14,558 bases of DNA from an uncultured Anaerolineae bacterium (GCA_903854805.1 CAINXK010000168.1:1-14558), one strand, 5' to 3'. Shown: positions 6,481 to 13,654, numbered from the stretch's first letter. Notes: generated from the letters alone by a model not told the origin. Program-made: numbers and translations.

Positions 6481-9351
6481 ACGCCAAAACCAGCCGATCG
6501 CAAAACCTGCACCCTGGCCGGTCAACACAGCTTGTAAAAACGCCGGCAGACCGCGCCCATCCAACCACAAGTCTCCCCACGGAAATCCCAAAGCCAGGTA
6601 ATTGTAAGCAAATAATCCGCCGGCCAGCACCAACAGCGCCCAGCGGACAGCCCAGCGCGCATCCACCATCTGGCTCGCGAGCCAATAAGTTAATCCCATC
6701 CCGGCAATCATGACCAAAAACACCAAAAGCCAGCCAAAAAAGGTTGGGTAACCTTTGGTTGTGACCAATGGTGAAACTTCCGGTGTAGGTGTGGGCGCGG
6801 GCGCGGTGGCGGTGGCGGTTGGCTCTGGTGTCACCGGTCCGGCTGTGGGCGTGATGATAATAATAGTGGCGCCTTCTTTGTTCACGTCCAACTGGATGGT
6901 ATCCGAGGCACGAGCAGGTTCGCTGGCAACCCGGATTTCAATCAAACCTGGCCGGTCGAGCCGAAAAGCCGCCACGGCCACACCCTGGCTCGTGACAGTT
7001 TCCACCTGTTGGAAAAGACCGCTCTCGCCCTGCGACAGGGTGAAGCGGACCGGGGTCCCATCCGGCACCTGGTTCTGGTTGTGATCGATGATCAAGCCGG
7101 TGCGCAGGGAGATCGTATCCCCCACTCGAAACAAGGGTTCCAGCAACGGTTCGGGCGTCAGGGTAGGCTCATCTGTCGATGTAGGGCGGGATGTCTTCGC
7201 AGGGGTTGCCGTCAGGTTTTCTTCGGGCAGAGGTGGTGCTTTGGGTAAATCCAGGCTGAGCGATATAACCTGATTAGGATCTGGTGTTGTGGCAGAGATC
7301 AAATCATATCCAATACCAGAAACCGAAACCGGCAGAGAGCCGGATGCAGAAATTTCTTGAAATAGCAGCCTCGCAGCTACATTTACAAACGGGGCAGATT
7401 CTGCATACAAACCATAATAGGCCGTCAATTTAGAAATATCAGTCGCGTCCAGATAATATGGGGCGCTAAATGAAAATAAGATCACCTTTTTAGTGTTTAC
7501 CAGGCTCTGTTTTTCAGAAAGAAAACGCCTGAGAGTGAACATCTGTGGCGACCCGTCCGGAAGATCCAGGCTGGAGATGACGATAAAGCTTGCGCGCCCC
7601 AGGGCGTTCAGCATATCAGCCGTGGGCGATTTATTGTCCAATAAAAGGTTAAGGTCGTCAAACGAAAAAGACGAAAGATGGCTGAGTGTCGCCAACCCGC
7701 TGGCAGATGGGCCATACAAACGCTGCACTTCACTGCGCAGGGCATCTTTTGCCAGGAGGGGTTTATCTAGACAGGTGGAACACTGCCGGGCGGTGCGCTC
7801 GTCAGTGATGAATACGATGTAATCGTACAGGTTTGGCGGTTCAGGCAACAGGGTGGCAAGATCAGCAGGTGATGGACTGATGAGCACGGCAGCCTGGCGC
7901 GCAATCGCAAACACCTGTGCGGTGTCTGCTTCTGCAGTGTCGGTGCTCAACCCAACCGGAGCCACGTTTGGCCAATTGAAGGCAGGGTACAGGCGATACT
8001 TGGCATTCAAAATCCGCAGAACCGACTCATCCACCCGACTTGCAAAGGCTGTGTCTTCCTGGTAACGCTGGGTGAAAAATTCAAGTGTGCGGGTTAAGCT
8101 GGTGTAAGTATCAGGCGCATCCGAAGAAATAATCTCTCCCATGTAAAGCAGGTCATTGCCCGCCAGGAAGGCATCTCGGGCAACCAGGCGCGCTGAGAAG
8201 CTCTTTAGATCCGGATCATAAAAACGACGCACTGCCTGGGTTCCCAGGTTATCACTGACAATCAGGCCACCAGCCTGGCGCCAGCTGGCCAGGGCAGGCA
8301 GCGCCAGAACCTGGCTAAGCGCCTGCTGGTCAAAGCTGATCGGGCGGGTGGTTGCGCGAATGTTACCCTGAAAGCCCTGGTAACGGATATGCGAGACCAG
8401 CAGACCATCGGTAGTCTCAGCCTGACTGGCAGCATTGCCAGTCACAGCAAAAAACGGAGCAAGCTCAATCGACTTGAGTTCATCCAGCGAGCGCCGCACG
8501 GTGGGTATTTCCAGGTCGGCGGGCCGGTCTGAGCCACCGCGCCCGGGGAAATGTTTGGCAATCACAGCCAGGTGCCCATTGGCTCCGGTATGCAAACCGG
8601 AAATAAAGGAGCGCGCCATTTCGCTTACCCAATACGGATCGCCACCAAAAACCCTGGTATTCATGTCTGTGCTGACAGCCGGATCTGGCAAGGTCAGTAC
8701 ATCCAACGAAAGGCCGAGATATAAATTGAAACCGAGCGTTGAAAGCTCGCGCCCCATTACCAGCCCGGCTTGTTCAGCCAGCCCGCGATCCCAGGTCGCG
8801 CCAATGGCCATCTGGTCCGGAATGGGGGTCAGTCCGCTCAAGATCTGGTCATTGGGTGCACCGCCACCTTCCTGCGAAATACCAACAAAGAGCGGAATGT
8901 AAGCATGCGAAGATGAATTTGCAGTCGGATTATCAGCACTGCTAATTTCTGTCTTTTGGAGCGCCGTGATCAGGTTGTAGGCTTCCTGCGTGGAGTTATC
9001 AGCCACAAAATTATCGTTGGCCGCGGTCAGGACGACTCCACCAACGTGCTGATTGACAATCAAGTCATAGATTTGGGATTGTTCACTTACATCAGTGCCG
9101 GTAAAGCTTACCAGGAACAACTGTCCGACTTTTTCTTCGGGCGTCAGGCGTTGCAAAAGTTCAACGGCGGGCTCGCCAGACTGGGCAGATACGGACACAG
9201 GAGAAATCAGGCCAGCCAGAATGCACAATAGGCTCAGGATGGTCAAGCCCACAGAAAACGGGGCATACCTTCGCAAGCACACAGACACAAGCTTTTTTAT
9301 GAAAAAACGCGCTAATTTGAACGGGGAAATATTTCTGGTCATTGGCATCAT
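6451..9351 (-). CDS. Membrane-anchored GH3-like protein (NagZ-related), atypical active site
   Basis: The 966-residue protein starts with a basic N-terminus and a hydrophobic segment (about 31-56), so it is exported. Residues about 60-460 match the GH3 N-terminal barrel: LTPEEKVGQLFLV, KHFPGRGGSDRP (266-277), and SDN with presumed nucleophile D367. NagZ-type enzymes have KHFPGHGDT..DSH, whose His is the acid/base; here the matching positions read GGSDRPAD and the His is absent. Residues about 480-690 resemble a GH3 C-terminal domain. A Thr/Pro linker, an Ig-like beta domain (about 738-825), a second Thr/Pro linker and three membrane segments (about 870-891, 902-922, 938-955) follow. The protein would lie on the cell surface, anchored at its C-terminus. 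Activity on peptidoglycan sugars is possible but not shown. It is the last gene after the AAA ATPase and GDPD genes, 33 bp from GDPD. ATG at 9351, 9348 or 9342 could start it; no clear ribosome site is seen. Confidence 0.85.
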   Translation of the reverse strand: MMPMTRNISPFKLARFFIKKLVSVCLRRYAPFSVGLTILSLLCILAGLISPVSVSAQSGEPAVELLQRLTPEEKVGQLFLVSFTGTDVSEQSQIYDLIVNQHVGGVVLTAANDNFVADNSTQEAYNLITALQKTEISSADNPTANSSSHAYIPLFVGISQEGGGAPNDQILSGLTPIPDQMAIGATWDRGLAEQAGLVMGRELSTLGFNLYLGLSLDVLTLPDPAVSTDMNTRVFGGDPYWVSEMARSFISGLHTGANGHLAVIAKHFPGRGGSDRPADLEIPTVRRSLDELKSIELAPFFAVTGNAASQAETTDGLLVSHIRYQGFQGNIRATTRPISFDQQALSQVLALPALASWRQAGGLIVSDNLGTQAVRRFYDPDLKSFSARLVARDAFLAGNDLLYMGEIISSDAPDTYTSLTRTLEFFTQRYQEDTAFASRVDESVLRILNAKYRLYPAFNWPNVAPVGLSTDTAEADTAQVFAIARQAAVLISPSPADLATLLPEPPNLYDYIVFITDERTARQCSTCLDKPLLAKDALRSEVQRLYGPSASGLATLSHLSSFSFDDLNLLLDNKSPTADMLNALGRASFIVISSLDLPDGSPQMFTLRRFLSEKQSLVNTKKVILFSFSAPYYLDATDISKLTAYYGLYAESAPFVNVAARLLFQEISASGSLPVSVSGIGYDLISATTPDPNQVISLSLDLPKAPPLPEENLTATPAKTSRPTSTDEPTLTPEPLLEPLFRVGDTISLRTGLIIDHNQNQVPDGTPVRFTLSQGESGLFQQVETVTSQGVAVAAFRLDRPGLIEIRVASEPARASDTIQLDVNKEGATIIIITPTAGPVTPEPTATATAPAPTPTPEVSPLVTTKGYPTFFGWLLVFLVMIAGMGLTYWLASQMVDARWAVRWALLVLAGGLFAYNYLALGFPWGDLWLDGRGLPAFLQAVLTGQGAGFAIGWFWRLAAESGKQA

Positions 9352-9384
9352 ACTGCTGAAAAGCCTAAACCTGGCTCATGCTGG

Positions 9385-10125
9385 TCATTTAAAATTCTTA
9401 AGTGCAACCAACGGGTCATCCGAGAAAATACCATCCACAGCGCAGTTGCGCAGGCGCAGCATTTCAGCCGGATCGTTAACCGTCCAGACATGCACACGCC
9501 GGCCCAGGGCATGCAAACGCTGAACAAGATCCGCGTTAACATCGGAAGAATAAGGGTGTTCAGCTTCCAAGCGCATAAATCTGGCAGCCGCCCTTTGCAG
9601 CCACCCCTGGCGACCTTCCAGGATTAATTGACCACAAGGAACATCGGGAAGCAGGCGTTGGGCTGCCATCAAGTTGGCAAAATTGAACGAAGAAAAAATG
9701 ACACGATCCAACAAGCCATGCTTCTTAACCAAAGGCACAACTTCCTTAACCAACCCATCAAAGGGTGTGGCGTAGTTGGTTAGCTCAATATTGATATAGA
9801 CTTTTTTCCCCACTGTTTCCAGGACTTCATCGAGCAACGGGATTTTCTCATTATGATATTCGCAAGCTTTCCAGGAACCCGCATCGAGTTCGCGCAAAGC
9901 TGCAAGTGGCAGATTGGCAACCGAGCCTGTGCCGTTGGTTGTACGATCCAGGGTTTGATCGTGCAGGATGATCACCTGGCGATCTAAACTCAACTTGACA
10001 TCAAACTCAATGGCAGGCGCCCCCAACCGGATAGCCAGCTCAAAGGCTGCCATGGTATTTTCGGGGGCATGCGCCGAAGCGCCGCGATGGGCAAAAATAA
10101 TCGGAGTAGGAATGTGCATGAGCAT
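9385..10125 (-). CDS. Glycerophosphodiester phosphodiesterase (GDPD) family protein
   Basis: The protein has the GDPD signature in order: IIFAHRGASAHAPENT (the HRG His/Arg and a Glu-Asn pair), IEFDV (metal-binding Glu and Asp), LHDQTLDRTTNG (second catalytic His), NIEL (third metal-binding Glu) and the late VHVWTVNDP strand. The family is metal dependent and splits glycerophosphodiesters into sn-glycerol 3-phosphate and an alcohol. At about 246 residues it is a normal single-domain length. No signal peptide is present, so it is likely cytoplasmic. I chose ATG at 10125; GTG at 10143 adds six residues but lies inside the 3' arm of a stable hairpin, and ATG at 10119 is also possible. No start has a good ribosome site. 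It lies between the AAA ATPase and GH3-like genes in a probable operon, suggesting a role in envelope lipid turnover, which is inference. Confidence 0.9.
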   Translation of the reverse strand: MLMHIPTPIIFAHRGASAHAPENTMAAFELAIRLGAPAIEFDVKLSLDRQVIILHDQTLDRTTNGTGSVANLPLAALRELDAGSWKACEYHNEKIPLLDEVLETVGKKVYINIELTNYATPFDGLVKEVVPLVKKHGLLDRVIFSSFNFANLMAAQRLLPDVPCGQLILEGRQGWLQRAAARFMRLEAEHPYSSDVNADLVQRLHALGRRVHVWTVNDPAEMLRLRNCAVDGIFSDDPLVALKNFK

Positions 10126-10136
10126 GGCAATGAAAT

Positions 10137-10160
10137 TCCGCACTACCTGAATAGTGCGGA
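10137..10160 (-). promoter_or_regulatory. Perfect hairpin at the ATPase-GDPD junction
   Basis: TCCGCACTA and TAGTGCGGA form a perfect 9-bp stem around a 6-nt loop, in the 60-bp gap between the AAA ATPase stop and the GDPD ATG at 10125. On the minus strand it is followed by ATTTCATTG, too poor in T for a good terminator. It covers the alternative GTG start and ends 11 nt before the ATG, so it may affect translation or RNA processing between the two genes. Confidence 0.5.
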
Positions 10161-10185
10161 TAATATCTCCAATAAAATAAATTAA

Positions 10186-11532
10186 TTAAATTTCAACGAA
10201 ATATGATTGTGCAGCCAAATCTAAAAGCTCACGGGTCATGGCAGGTTCCAAACCACGGTATCGGGCAATATCGATGATCTGATCACACAGATCGCGTGGG
10301 TGTGAGGCGCGCATTTTGCGGTTACGCTTGATATACCATTCCTGCAGCAGGTAAGCCAGACCCTGATCATTATAAGTCACCTTTTTTGCTTCGGCTACGC
10401 GCTGGAAAATCTGGCGAAATTCTTCAAAGGAAGGGTCGCCAATTTCAATTTTATGACGCAAACGCCTCAAAAAAGCTTCATCAACCAGATCGCGGGGCGG
10501 CAGGTTGGTGGAAAAGACCACCAGAACATCAAATGGGATTTCGATCTTGCGACCGGTATGCAAGGTCAAAAAATCAACACGGTTTTCCAATGGCACAATC
10601 CAGCGGTTGAGCAGATCACGAGGGCGCACCTGCTGACGACCGAAATCATCAATCAGTAAAATACCACCGTTGGCCTTCACCTGGAAAGGTGCTTCATAGA
10701 ATTTGGAAGTATCATTAAAAACCAGGTCAAGACCAGCCAGGGTCAACTCGCCGCCAACCACGATGAAAGGCCGGCGAATATGGATCCAGCGTGGATCACG
10801 CCTCTGGGATGCCCGCAGTCCACCCGTGCCCTCCTCGGTGGGGTCTTCTTCCGGGGCACGCTGATGGTTAACCGAATCATACAGCTTGATAACCTGCCCG
10901 TCTACAAACAAGGCATACGGGATATACATATCCTGCTGGAGGATCATGCTGCCAAAAGCTCGCGCCACACTGGTCTTCCCGTTTCCGGGAGGCCCATACA
11001 GAAAGATGGATGTACCTGAATTGAGTGCCGGGCCAAGCTGCTCAAAAGTCACATTTGAAAGAACCAGCTGCGCCAACAGCTGGCGCATGTGGCGTTGGGT
11101 CACTACCACGCGATGGGTGCCCTGCTTTAGTATGGCTGAATTGTAGGCTTCGATCGGCACAGGTGCCGGTCCGGCGTACTGATTACGCTCCAGAGCTTCA
11201 CGCGCGCGATCAATGCCCGCACCAGTGATGGCATACTGGTAAGAGCCTTCTCCCAGGCCCATAGAAGATGATTTTACTTCCACCAGCTTTTCACGCTTGA
11301 GCGATTCAAGAATCTGGTCGGTTACCCCGGCAAAAGGTAAAGCGATCTCCTCGGCCACTTTAAACCCGGAGAGATACCCTTGAAAGTAAAGAATTTTAAG
11401 CGCCAGATCCTGTAACCAGAGTGGCGATAGGCCAGTATCTTCTAGCCTGACCACCGGCGGTGGCACAAAAGCCTGACCGGAAGACGAGGAAGACGTCCCG
11501 GCAGAACGAGAACCAATCGATTTTGCCACCAT
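10186..11532 (-). CDS. AAA+ ATPase with N-terminal winged-helix-like domain
   Basis: The 448-residue protein has a Ser/Pro-rich disordered start (1-27), a helical domain (about 33-115) that reads like a winged helix (LALKILYFQGYLSGFKVAEEI, VTDQILESLKREKLVEV, YAITGAGIDRAREAL), and an AAA+ core: Walker A GPPGNGKT (180-187), Walker B GILLIDDF (290-297), sensor-1 STN (341-343) and likely Arg finger FLRRLRHKI (354-362). A charged insert (about 222-250, rich in Glu, Arg and Gly) sits between Walker A and B. A C-terminal helical lid follows. It resembles MoxR-like remodelling ATPases, but I do not recognise a named family, and its target is unknown. It is cytoplasmic. It starts a minus-strand operon with GDPD and the GH3-like protein, behind an extended -10 promoter. 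AGG-containing purine stretches precede the ATG. Confidence 0.85.
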   Translation of the reverse strand: MVAKSIGSRSAGTSSSSSGQAFVPPPVVRLEDTGLSPLWLQDLALKILYFQGYLSGFKVAEEIALPFAGVTDQILESLKREKLVEVKSSSMGLGEGSYQYAITGAGIDRAREALERNQYAGPAPVPIEAYNSAILKQGTHRVVVTQRHMRQLLAQLVLSNVTFEQLGPALNSGTSIFLYGPPGNGKTSVARAFGSMILQQDMYIPYALFVDGQVIKLYDSVNHQRAPEEDPTEEGTGGLRASQRRDPRWIHIRRPFIVVGGELTLAGLDLVFNDTSKFYEAPFQVKANGGILLIDDFGRQQVRPRDLLNRWIVPLENRVDFLTLHTGRKIEIPFDVLVVFSTNLPPRDLVDEAFLRRLRHKIEIGDPSFEEFRQIFQRVAEAKKVTYNDQGLAYLLQEWYIKRNRKMRASHPRDLCDQIIDIARYRGLEPAMTRELLDLAAQSYFVEI

Positions 11533-11594
11533 AATGACCTGCCTTTCATAATTACAACTTGCTTTGCAAAATTATGCATTTAATGATATTAAAG

Positions 11595-11603
11595 ATTATA
11601 GCA
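11595..11603 (-). promoter_or_regulatory. Extended -10 promoter for the ATPase-GDPD-GH3 operon
   Basis: TGCTATAAT on the minus strand is a perfect extended -10 (TGN plus TATAAT). It would start transcription near 11588, giving a leader of about 56 nt to the ATG at 11532. No clear -35 is seen. Confidence 0.5.
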
Positions 11604-11655
11604 TGACCCACGATTCAAAGTACCTGCACTGGAAAGAATTGACAAGAAATAAACC

Positions 11656-11684
11656 TTGACAAACTCCCGAAACCGCTGGATAAT
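11656..11684 (+). promoter_or_regulatory. Near-consensus promoter of the Rrf2 regulator gene
   Basis: TTGACA (11656-11661), a 17-nt spacer and GATAAT (11679-11684) match the sigma70 consensus at six and five of six positions. The start of transcription should fall near 11691, about 35 nt before the ATG. This is the strongest promoter sequence in the window. A second TTGACAA lies one period of 17 bp upstream (11639-11645) but has no -10. Confidence 0.75.
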
Positions 11685-11685
11685 A

Positions 11686-11702
11686 ACGACTTTTCAAGTC
11701 GT
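11686..11702. promoter_or_regulatory. Perfect dyad at the Rrf2 transcription start, IscR type-1-like operator
   Basis: ACGACTT-TTC-AAGTCGT is a 7-bp perfect inverted repeat around 3 nt, covering about -5 to +12 of the predicted start. Its core GACT-N5-AGTC has the same half-sites and spacing as the published IscR type-1 motif, and TAT follows on the right as in that motif. Occupancy would block RNA polymerase, so autorepression by the encoded regulator is likely. Confidence 0.6.
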
Positions 11703-11725
11703 ATATAAAGAAAGTAAAATCTATC

Positions 11726-12190
11726 ATGAGAATTTCTAAAAAAACTGATTACGCGTTACGGGTACTAATGACCCTGGTTGAATTTTATGGGCGTGAACCC
11801 ATCTCGATTCGCGAACTTGCGGTACAGAATGCTGTTCCCAAGCGCTTCTTGGAACACATCATGCTCGACTTGAAATCACAGGGCTGGGTCACCAGCCTAC
11901 CAGGCAAAAGCGGCGGATACGTGCTCTCTAAACGCCCTGAGGAAATCAGAATGGGACAGGTAGTGCGCTATTTTGATAATCTACTGGCCCCCATCAGCTG
12001 TGTTTCGGTCAATCAGTACGAACCCTGCAGCCAGGAAGCCACCTGTCGTTTCCGGCGCGTTTTTCTGGATGTGCGCAACACCACCGCCCGGTTGATGGAT
12101 AACACCACGCTCGCAGCAGCCTTTGCCGGGCAACCCGTCTTACAGCAAGAAATCTTTGACGATGTGCTGATTGGCGGCGCAGGAATCTAG
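11726..12190 (+). CDS. Rrf2-family Fe-S transcriptional regulator (IscR/NsrR-like)
   Basis: The 154-residue protein begins MRISKKTDYALRVLMTL, typical of Rrf2 regulators. A winged helix covers about 1-80, with SIRELAVQNAVPKRFLEHIM as the recognition region and LPGKSGGYVLSKRPEEI as the wing. Three Cys follow, C92, C101 and C107 (spacing C-x8-C-x5-C), in the place of the Fe-S ligands of IscR (C-x5-C-x5-C) and NsrR. It therefore probably binds an Fe-S cluster and senses Fe-S status, nitric oxide or redox. The first spacing is longer than in IscR, so the exact signal cannot be told. No isc, suf or nitric-oxide-detoxification gene is nearby; the gene stands alone between a divergent operon and a convergent one. 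The dyad over its own start suggests autoregulation. Length is normal for the family. Confidence 0.92.
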   Translation: MRISKKTDYALRVLMTLVEFYGREPISIRELAVQNAVPKRFLEHIMLDLKSQGWVTSLPGKSGGYVLSKRPEEIRMGQVVRYFDNLLAPISCVSVNQYEPCSQEATCRFRRVFLDVRNTTARLMDNTTLAAAFAGQPVLQQEIFDDVLIGGAGI

Positions 12191-12248
12191 TTTTTCACGA
12201 GAATTAGACTGTCATCAAAAAAATCAATCTCATAGATCAGTTCAGCCT

Positions 12249-12392
12249 TTACCAGCCAGCCAGCACCTGTAGGCGGGTCAATAACTCAATGACCAGAGCC
12301 TGGACTGATTTGGGCGTTTGGGCCCAATCTTCGGCGAACACTGGCAACGCTTCAAGCAAGTTTGCAGGTAGTATTTCTTCCACCGGTGGCAT
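12249..12392 (-). pseudogene. Possible remnant of a transposase N-terminus (47 aa)
   Basis: A short frame from ATG at 12392 to TAA at 12249 encodes a 47-residue peptide with the segments DWAQTPKSVQALVIELLTRLQ. A Trp followed by a helix of the form VQxLVxxLLxRLxxLE resembles, from memory, the N-terminal end of IS66-type transposases, which continue for several hundred residues. Here the frame stops just after this helix, as expected of a decayed fragment. No terminal inverted repeats or target duplications were identified. It could equally be a chance ORF or a small independent gene; no ribosome site is clear. Confidence 0.3.
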
Positions 12393-12511
12393 GGTTCAAG
12401 TATGCAACATTTTTGTCTAAATTTCTTTAGCGGTTCAGCAGAGATTCTTCAGAATCACCCAAGGCACAGCCCCTGAACGATATCGAAAACGTTCTTCGGA
12501 CAATTATTTAA

Positions 12512-12544
12512 TTCGCGGTACTTATTGCCACGACTGGCCGCGAA
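12512..12544 (-). terminator. Possible terminator of the M14 operon
   Basis: TTCGCGG and CCGCGAA form a perfect 7-bp stem, with a weaker inner GCCA/TGGC alternative in the 19-nt loop. On the minus strand it is followed by an AT-rich run TTAAATAATT. It begins 12 nt past the M14 stop codon. The large loop and mixed tail make it weaker than the terminator at 4481. Confidence 0.4.
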
Positions 12545-12556
12545 GATAAAATTTGT

Positions 12557-13642
12557 TCAGGGGGTCATGACGGGCAGAGCGGAGGATGCGGAAGTCGTCG
12601 GGGTGGCCAGGGCGGGCATTTCGAGCAGGGAAAGCACACCGCCCAGGTTGGCCTTGAAGTCAGTTTTTTCGTGGGTGGTTAATTCCACAGAAATGGACGG
12701 GATGCTCTCCAGCGAAAGCCAGTCGCTGGCGTCTCCGGTCACTTCGTAGCCGGTAAAACTTTTCTGTACCGGGTAGCCGGAACCGTCAGCATAGACCTTC
12801 GCCAGGCCCAGCGAGGCCGGGTAGTCACCTGTGCAGCCGCCGGCGAATACACCGGGCATGGCGCTGTGCCACCAGATAACAGCCTTTGCCGGCAGGCCAA
12901 TAAAAAAGTCGCGCAAGATCTGGTTCTCCGGCTCAGAAAAGGGCGCGGAACCGGCGCTGATCTTCTGGTCACGCCATTGCCCATCAGGCTGCCACTTGCA
13001 ATCCCAGTTGCGGTTCAAGTCCACTCCATCCGCATTAAAGCGGCCCGAAAAAGTGACCGCGGGGATTTCTTTGGTTGAAAACCGTCCTACATGACCAATG
13101 ATGTCTGCCAACCCGTCCGGATTGGCGGCAGGGATGATGTACAAGCTGATGCCATCAGGCACATCCGACGAGGCTTGCTCGAAATAATCGATCATTTCGT
13201 AGGCCAGCAGGATGGTATTCCATTCATAGCCGCCATGAATACCACCCACCAGAACGATGGCGTCCGGACCCTGTCCGAAACGGTAGATCTCGATCGGATT
13301 CCCGCCACGGGAAAGCCCAAGCGTGCGTATATGGACCAGGGTGGCTGTCGCCTGGGGCGTGCTGGTCGGTTGGGGCGTGCTGGATGGCTGGATGGTGCTG
13401 GTTGGTTGGGGCGTGGGGGTAAGGCTGGGGAACGGGGAAGGTCGGGCAGTAGCCGGGCTGTCAGCACTCGCTGACTCGGAAAAAACTGGGGAATGTGCAG
13501 ATGTCCCGGCGGCGATTTGGGGCAAGCCGGGGGCAGCAGTCATTGGCGCGGCACAGCCCGCCAGTAAAAGTATCACGAAAACCAGAAGCATTCTGTAGGC
13601 CAGCATGACGCCAATTATGCCCGCAAAATGCTTCTGGAACAT
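12557..13642 (-). CDS. M14 zinc carboxypeptidase-like lipoprotein
   Basis: The 361-residue protein has a signal peptide ending in the lipobox LLAGC (lipidated C30), a Ser/Thr/Pro linker with four hexapeptide repeats (78-101), and an M14 domain (about 104-340). Expected active-site residues are present: H136 and E140 in GGIHGGYEW, N210-R211 in GVDLNRNW, H259 in IWWHS, and catalytic E320 in ISVEL. The first motif is H-x3-E rather than the family's usual H-x2-E. The enzyme should cleave C-terminal residues from peptides or peptidoglycan stems outside the cell; the substrate is unknown. ATG at 13642 lies 12 bp after the upstream paralogue's stop; ATG at 13606 gives a more compact signal peptide and is a fair alternative. 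The tail is Ala/Thr/Ser/Pro rich. It forms a tandem pair with a related pseudoenzyme. Confidence 0.88.
   Translation of the reverse strand: MFQKHFAGIIGVMLAYRMLLVFVILLLAGCAAPMTAAPGLPQIAAGTSAHSPVFSESASADSPATARPSPFPSLTPTPQPTSTIQPSSTPQPTSTPQATATLVHIRTLGLSRGGNPIEIYRFGQGPDAIVLVGGIHGGYEWNTILLAYEMIDYFEQASSDVPDGISLYIIPAANPDGLADIIGHVGRFSTKEIPAVTFSGRFNADGVDLNRNWDCKWQPDGQWRDQKISAGSAPFSEPENQILRDFFIGLPAKAVIWWHSAMPGVFAGGCTGDYPASLGLAKVYADGSGYPVQKSFTGYEVTGDASDWLSLESIPSISVELTTHEKTDFKANLGGVLSLLEMPALATPTTSASSALPVMTP
13340..13411 (-). repeat. 18-bp tandem repeat encoding a PQPTST hexapeptide linker
   Basis: Four 18-bp units encode PQPTST, IQPSST, PQPTST and PQATAT (residues 78-101 of the M14 lipoprotein). On the plus strand the 13-mer TGGGGCGTGCTGG recurs at 13353 and 13371, exactly one period apart, and a variant begins at 13407, two periods later. 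It is a flexible spacer between lipid anchor and peptidase domain and likely varies in copy number between strains. Confidence 0.7.
13408..13437 (+). other. Potential G-quadruplex motif on the template strand
   Basis: Four G-runs of four or five (13408-13411, 13415-13419, 13427-13430, 13434-13437) are separated by loops of 3, 7 and 3 nt, matching the standard quadruplex pattern. They lie on the plus strand, which is the template strand of the M14 lipoprotein gene. The run arises from Pro codons of the linker, so it may be a by-product of coding. Confidence 0.5.
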
Positions 13643-13654
13643 TGCGAATTTAGA

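Larger units (their letters stand above)
12191..12556. other. Intergenic stretch between convergent Rrf2 and M14 genes
   Basis: This 366-bp stretch holds a 47-codon ORF that may be a transposase remnant (12249-12392), a possible terminator for the M14 gene (12512-12544), and a 9-bp inverted pair CCCCTGAAC (12470-12478) / GTTCAGGGG (12555-12563) that reaches the M14 stop codon. I see no clear terminator for the Rrf2 gene and no tRNA or other RNA gene. Confidence 0.5.

Noticed and set aside
8435..8902. A 155-codon plus-strand frame inside the GH3-like gene
   Set aside because: It is antisense to the GH3 barrel, Ser/Pro/Arg-rich and without domains.
11639..11661. Two TTGACAA copies 17 bp apart as possible tandem promoters or iterons
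   Set aside because: Only the second has a -10 at the right distance, and two copies are too few for an iteron array.
12470..12563. A 9-bp inverted pair CCCCTGAAC / GTTCAGGGG as ends of a small mobile element
   Set aside because: The right copy overlaps the M14 stop codon, there is no target duplication, and the interval is only 94 bp without other element features.
13091..13474. A 127-codon plus-strand frame with Gly/Arg/Trp-rich repeats
   Set aside because: The repeats are the complement of the Thr/Pro linker of the M14 lipoprotein, and the opposite strand has the catalytic motifs.
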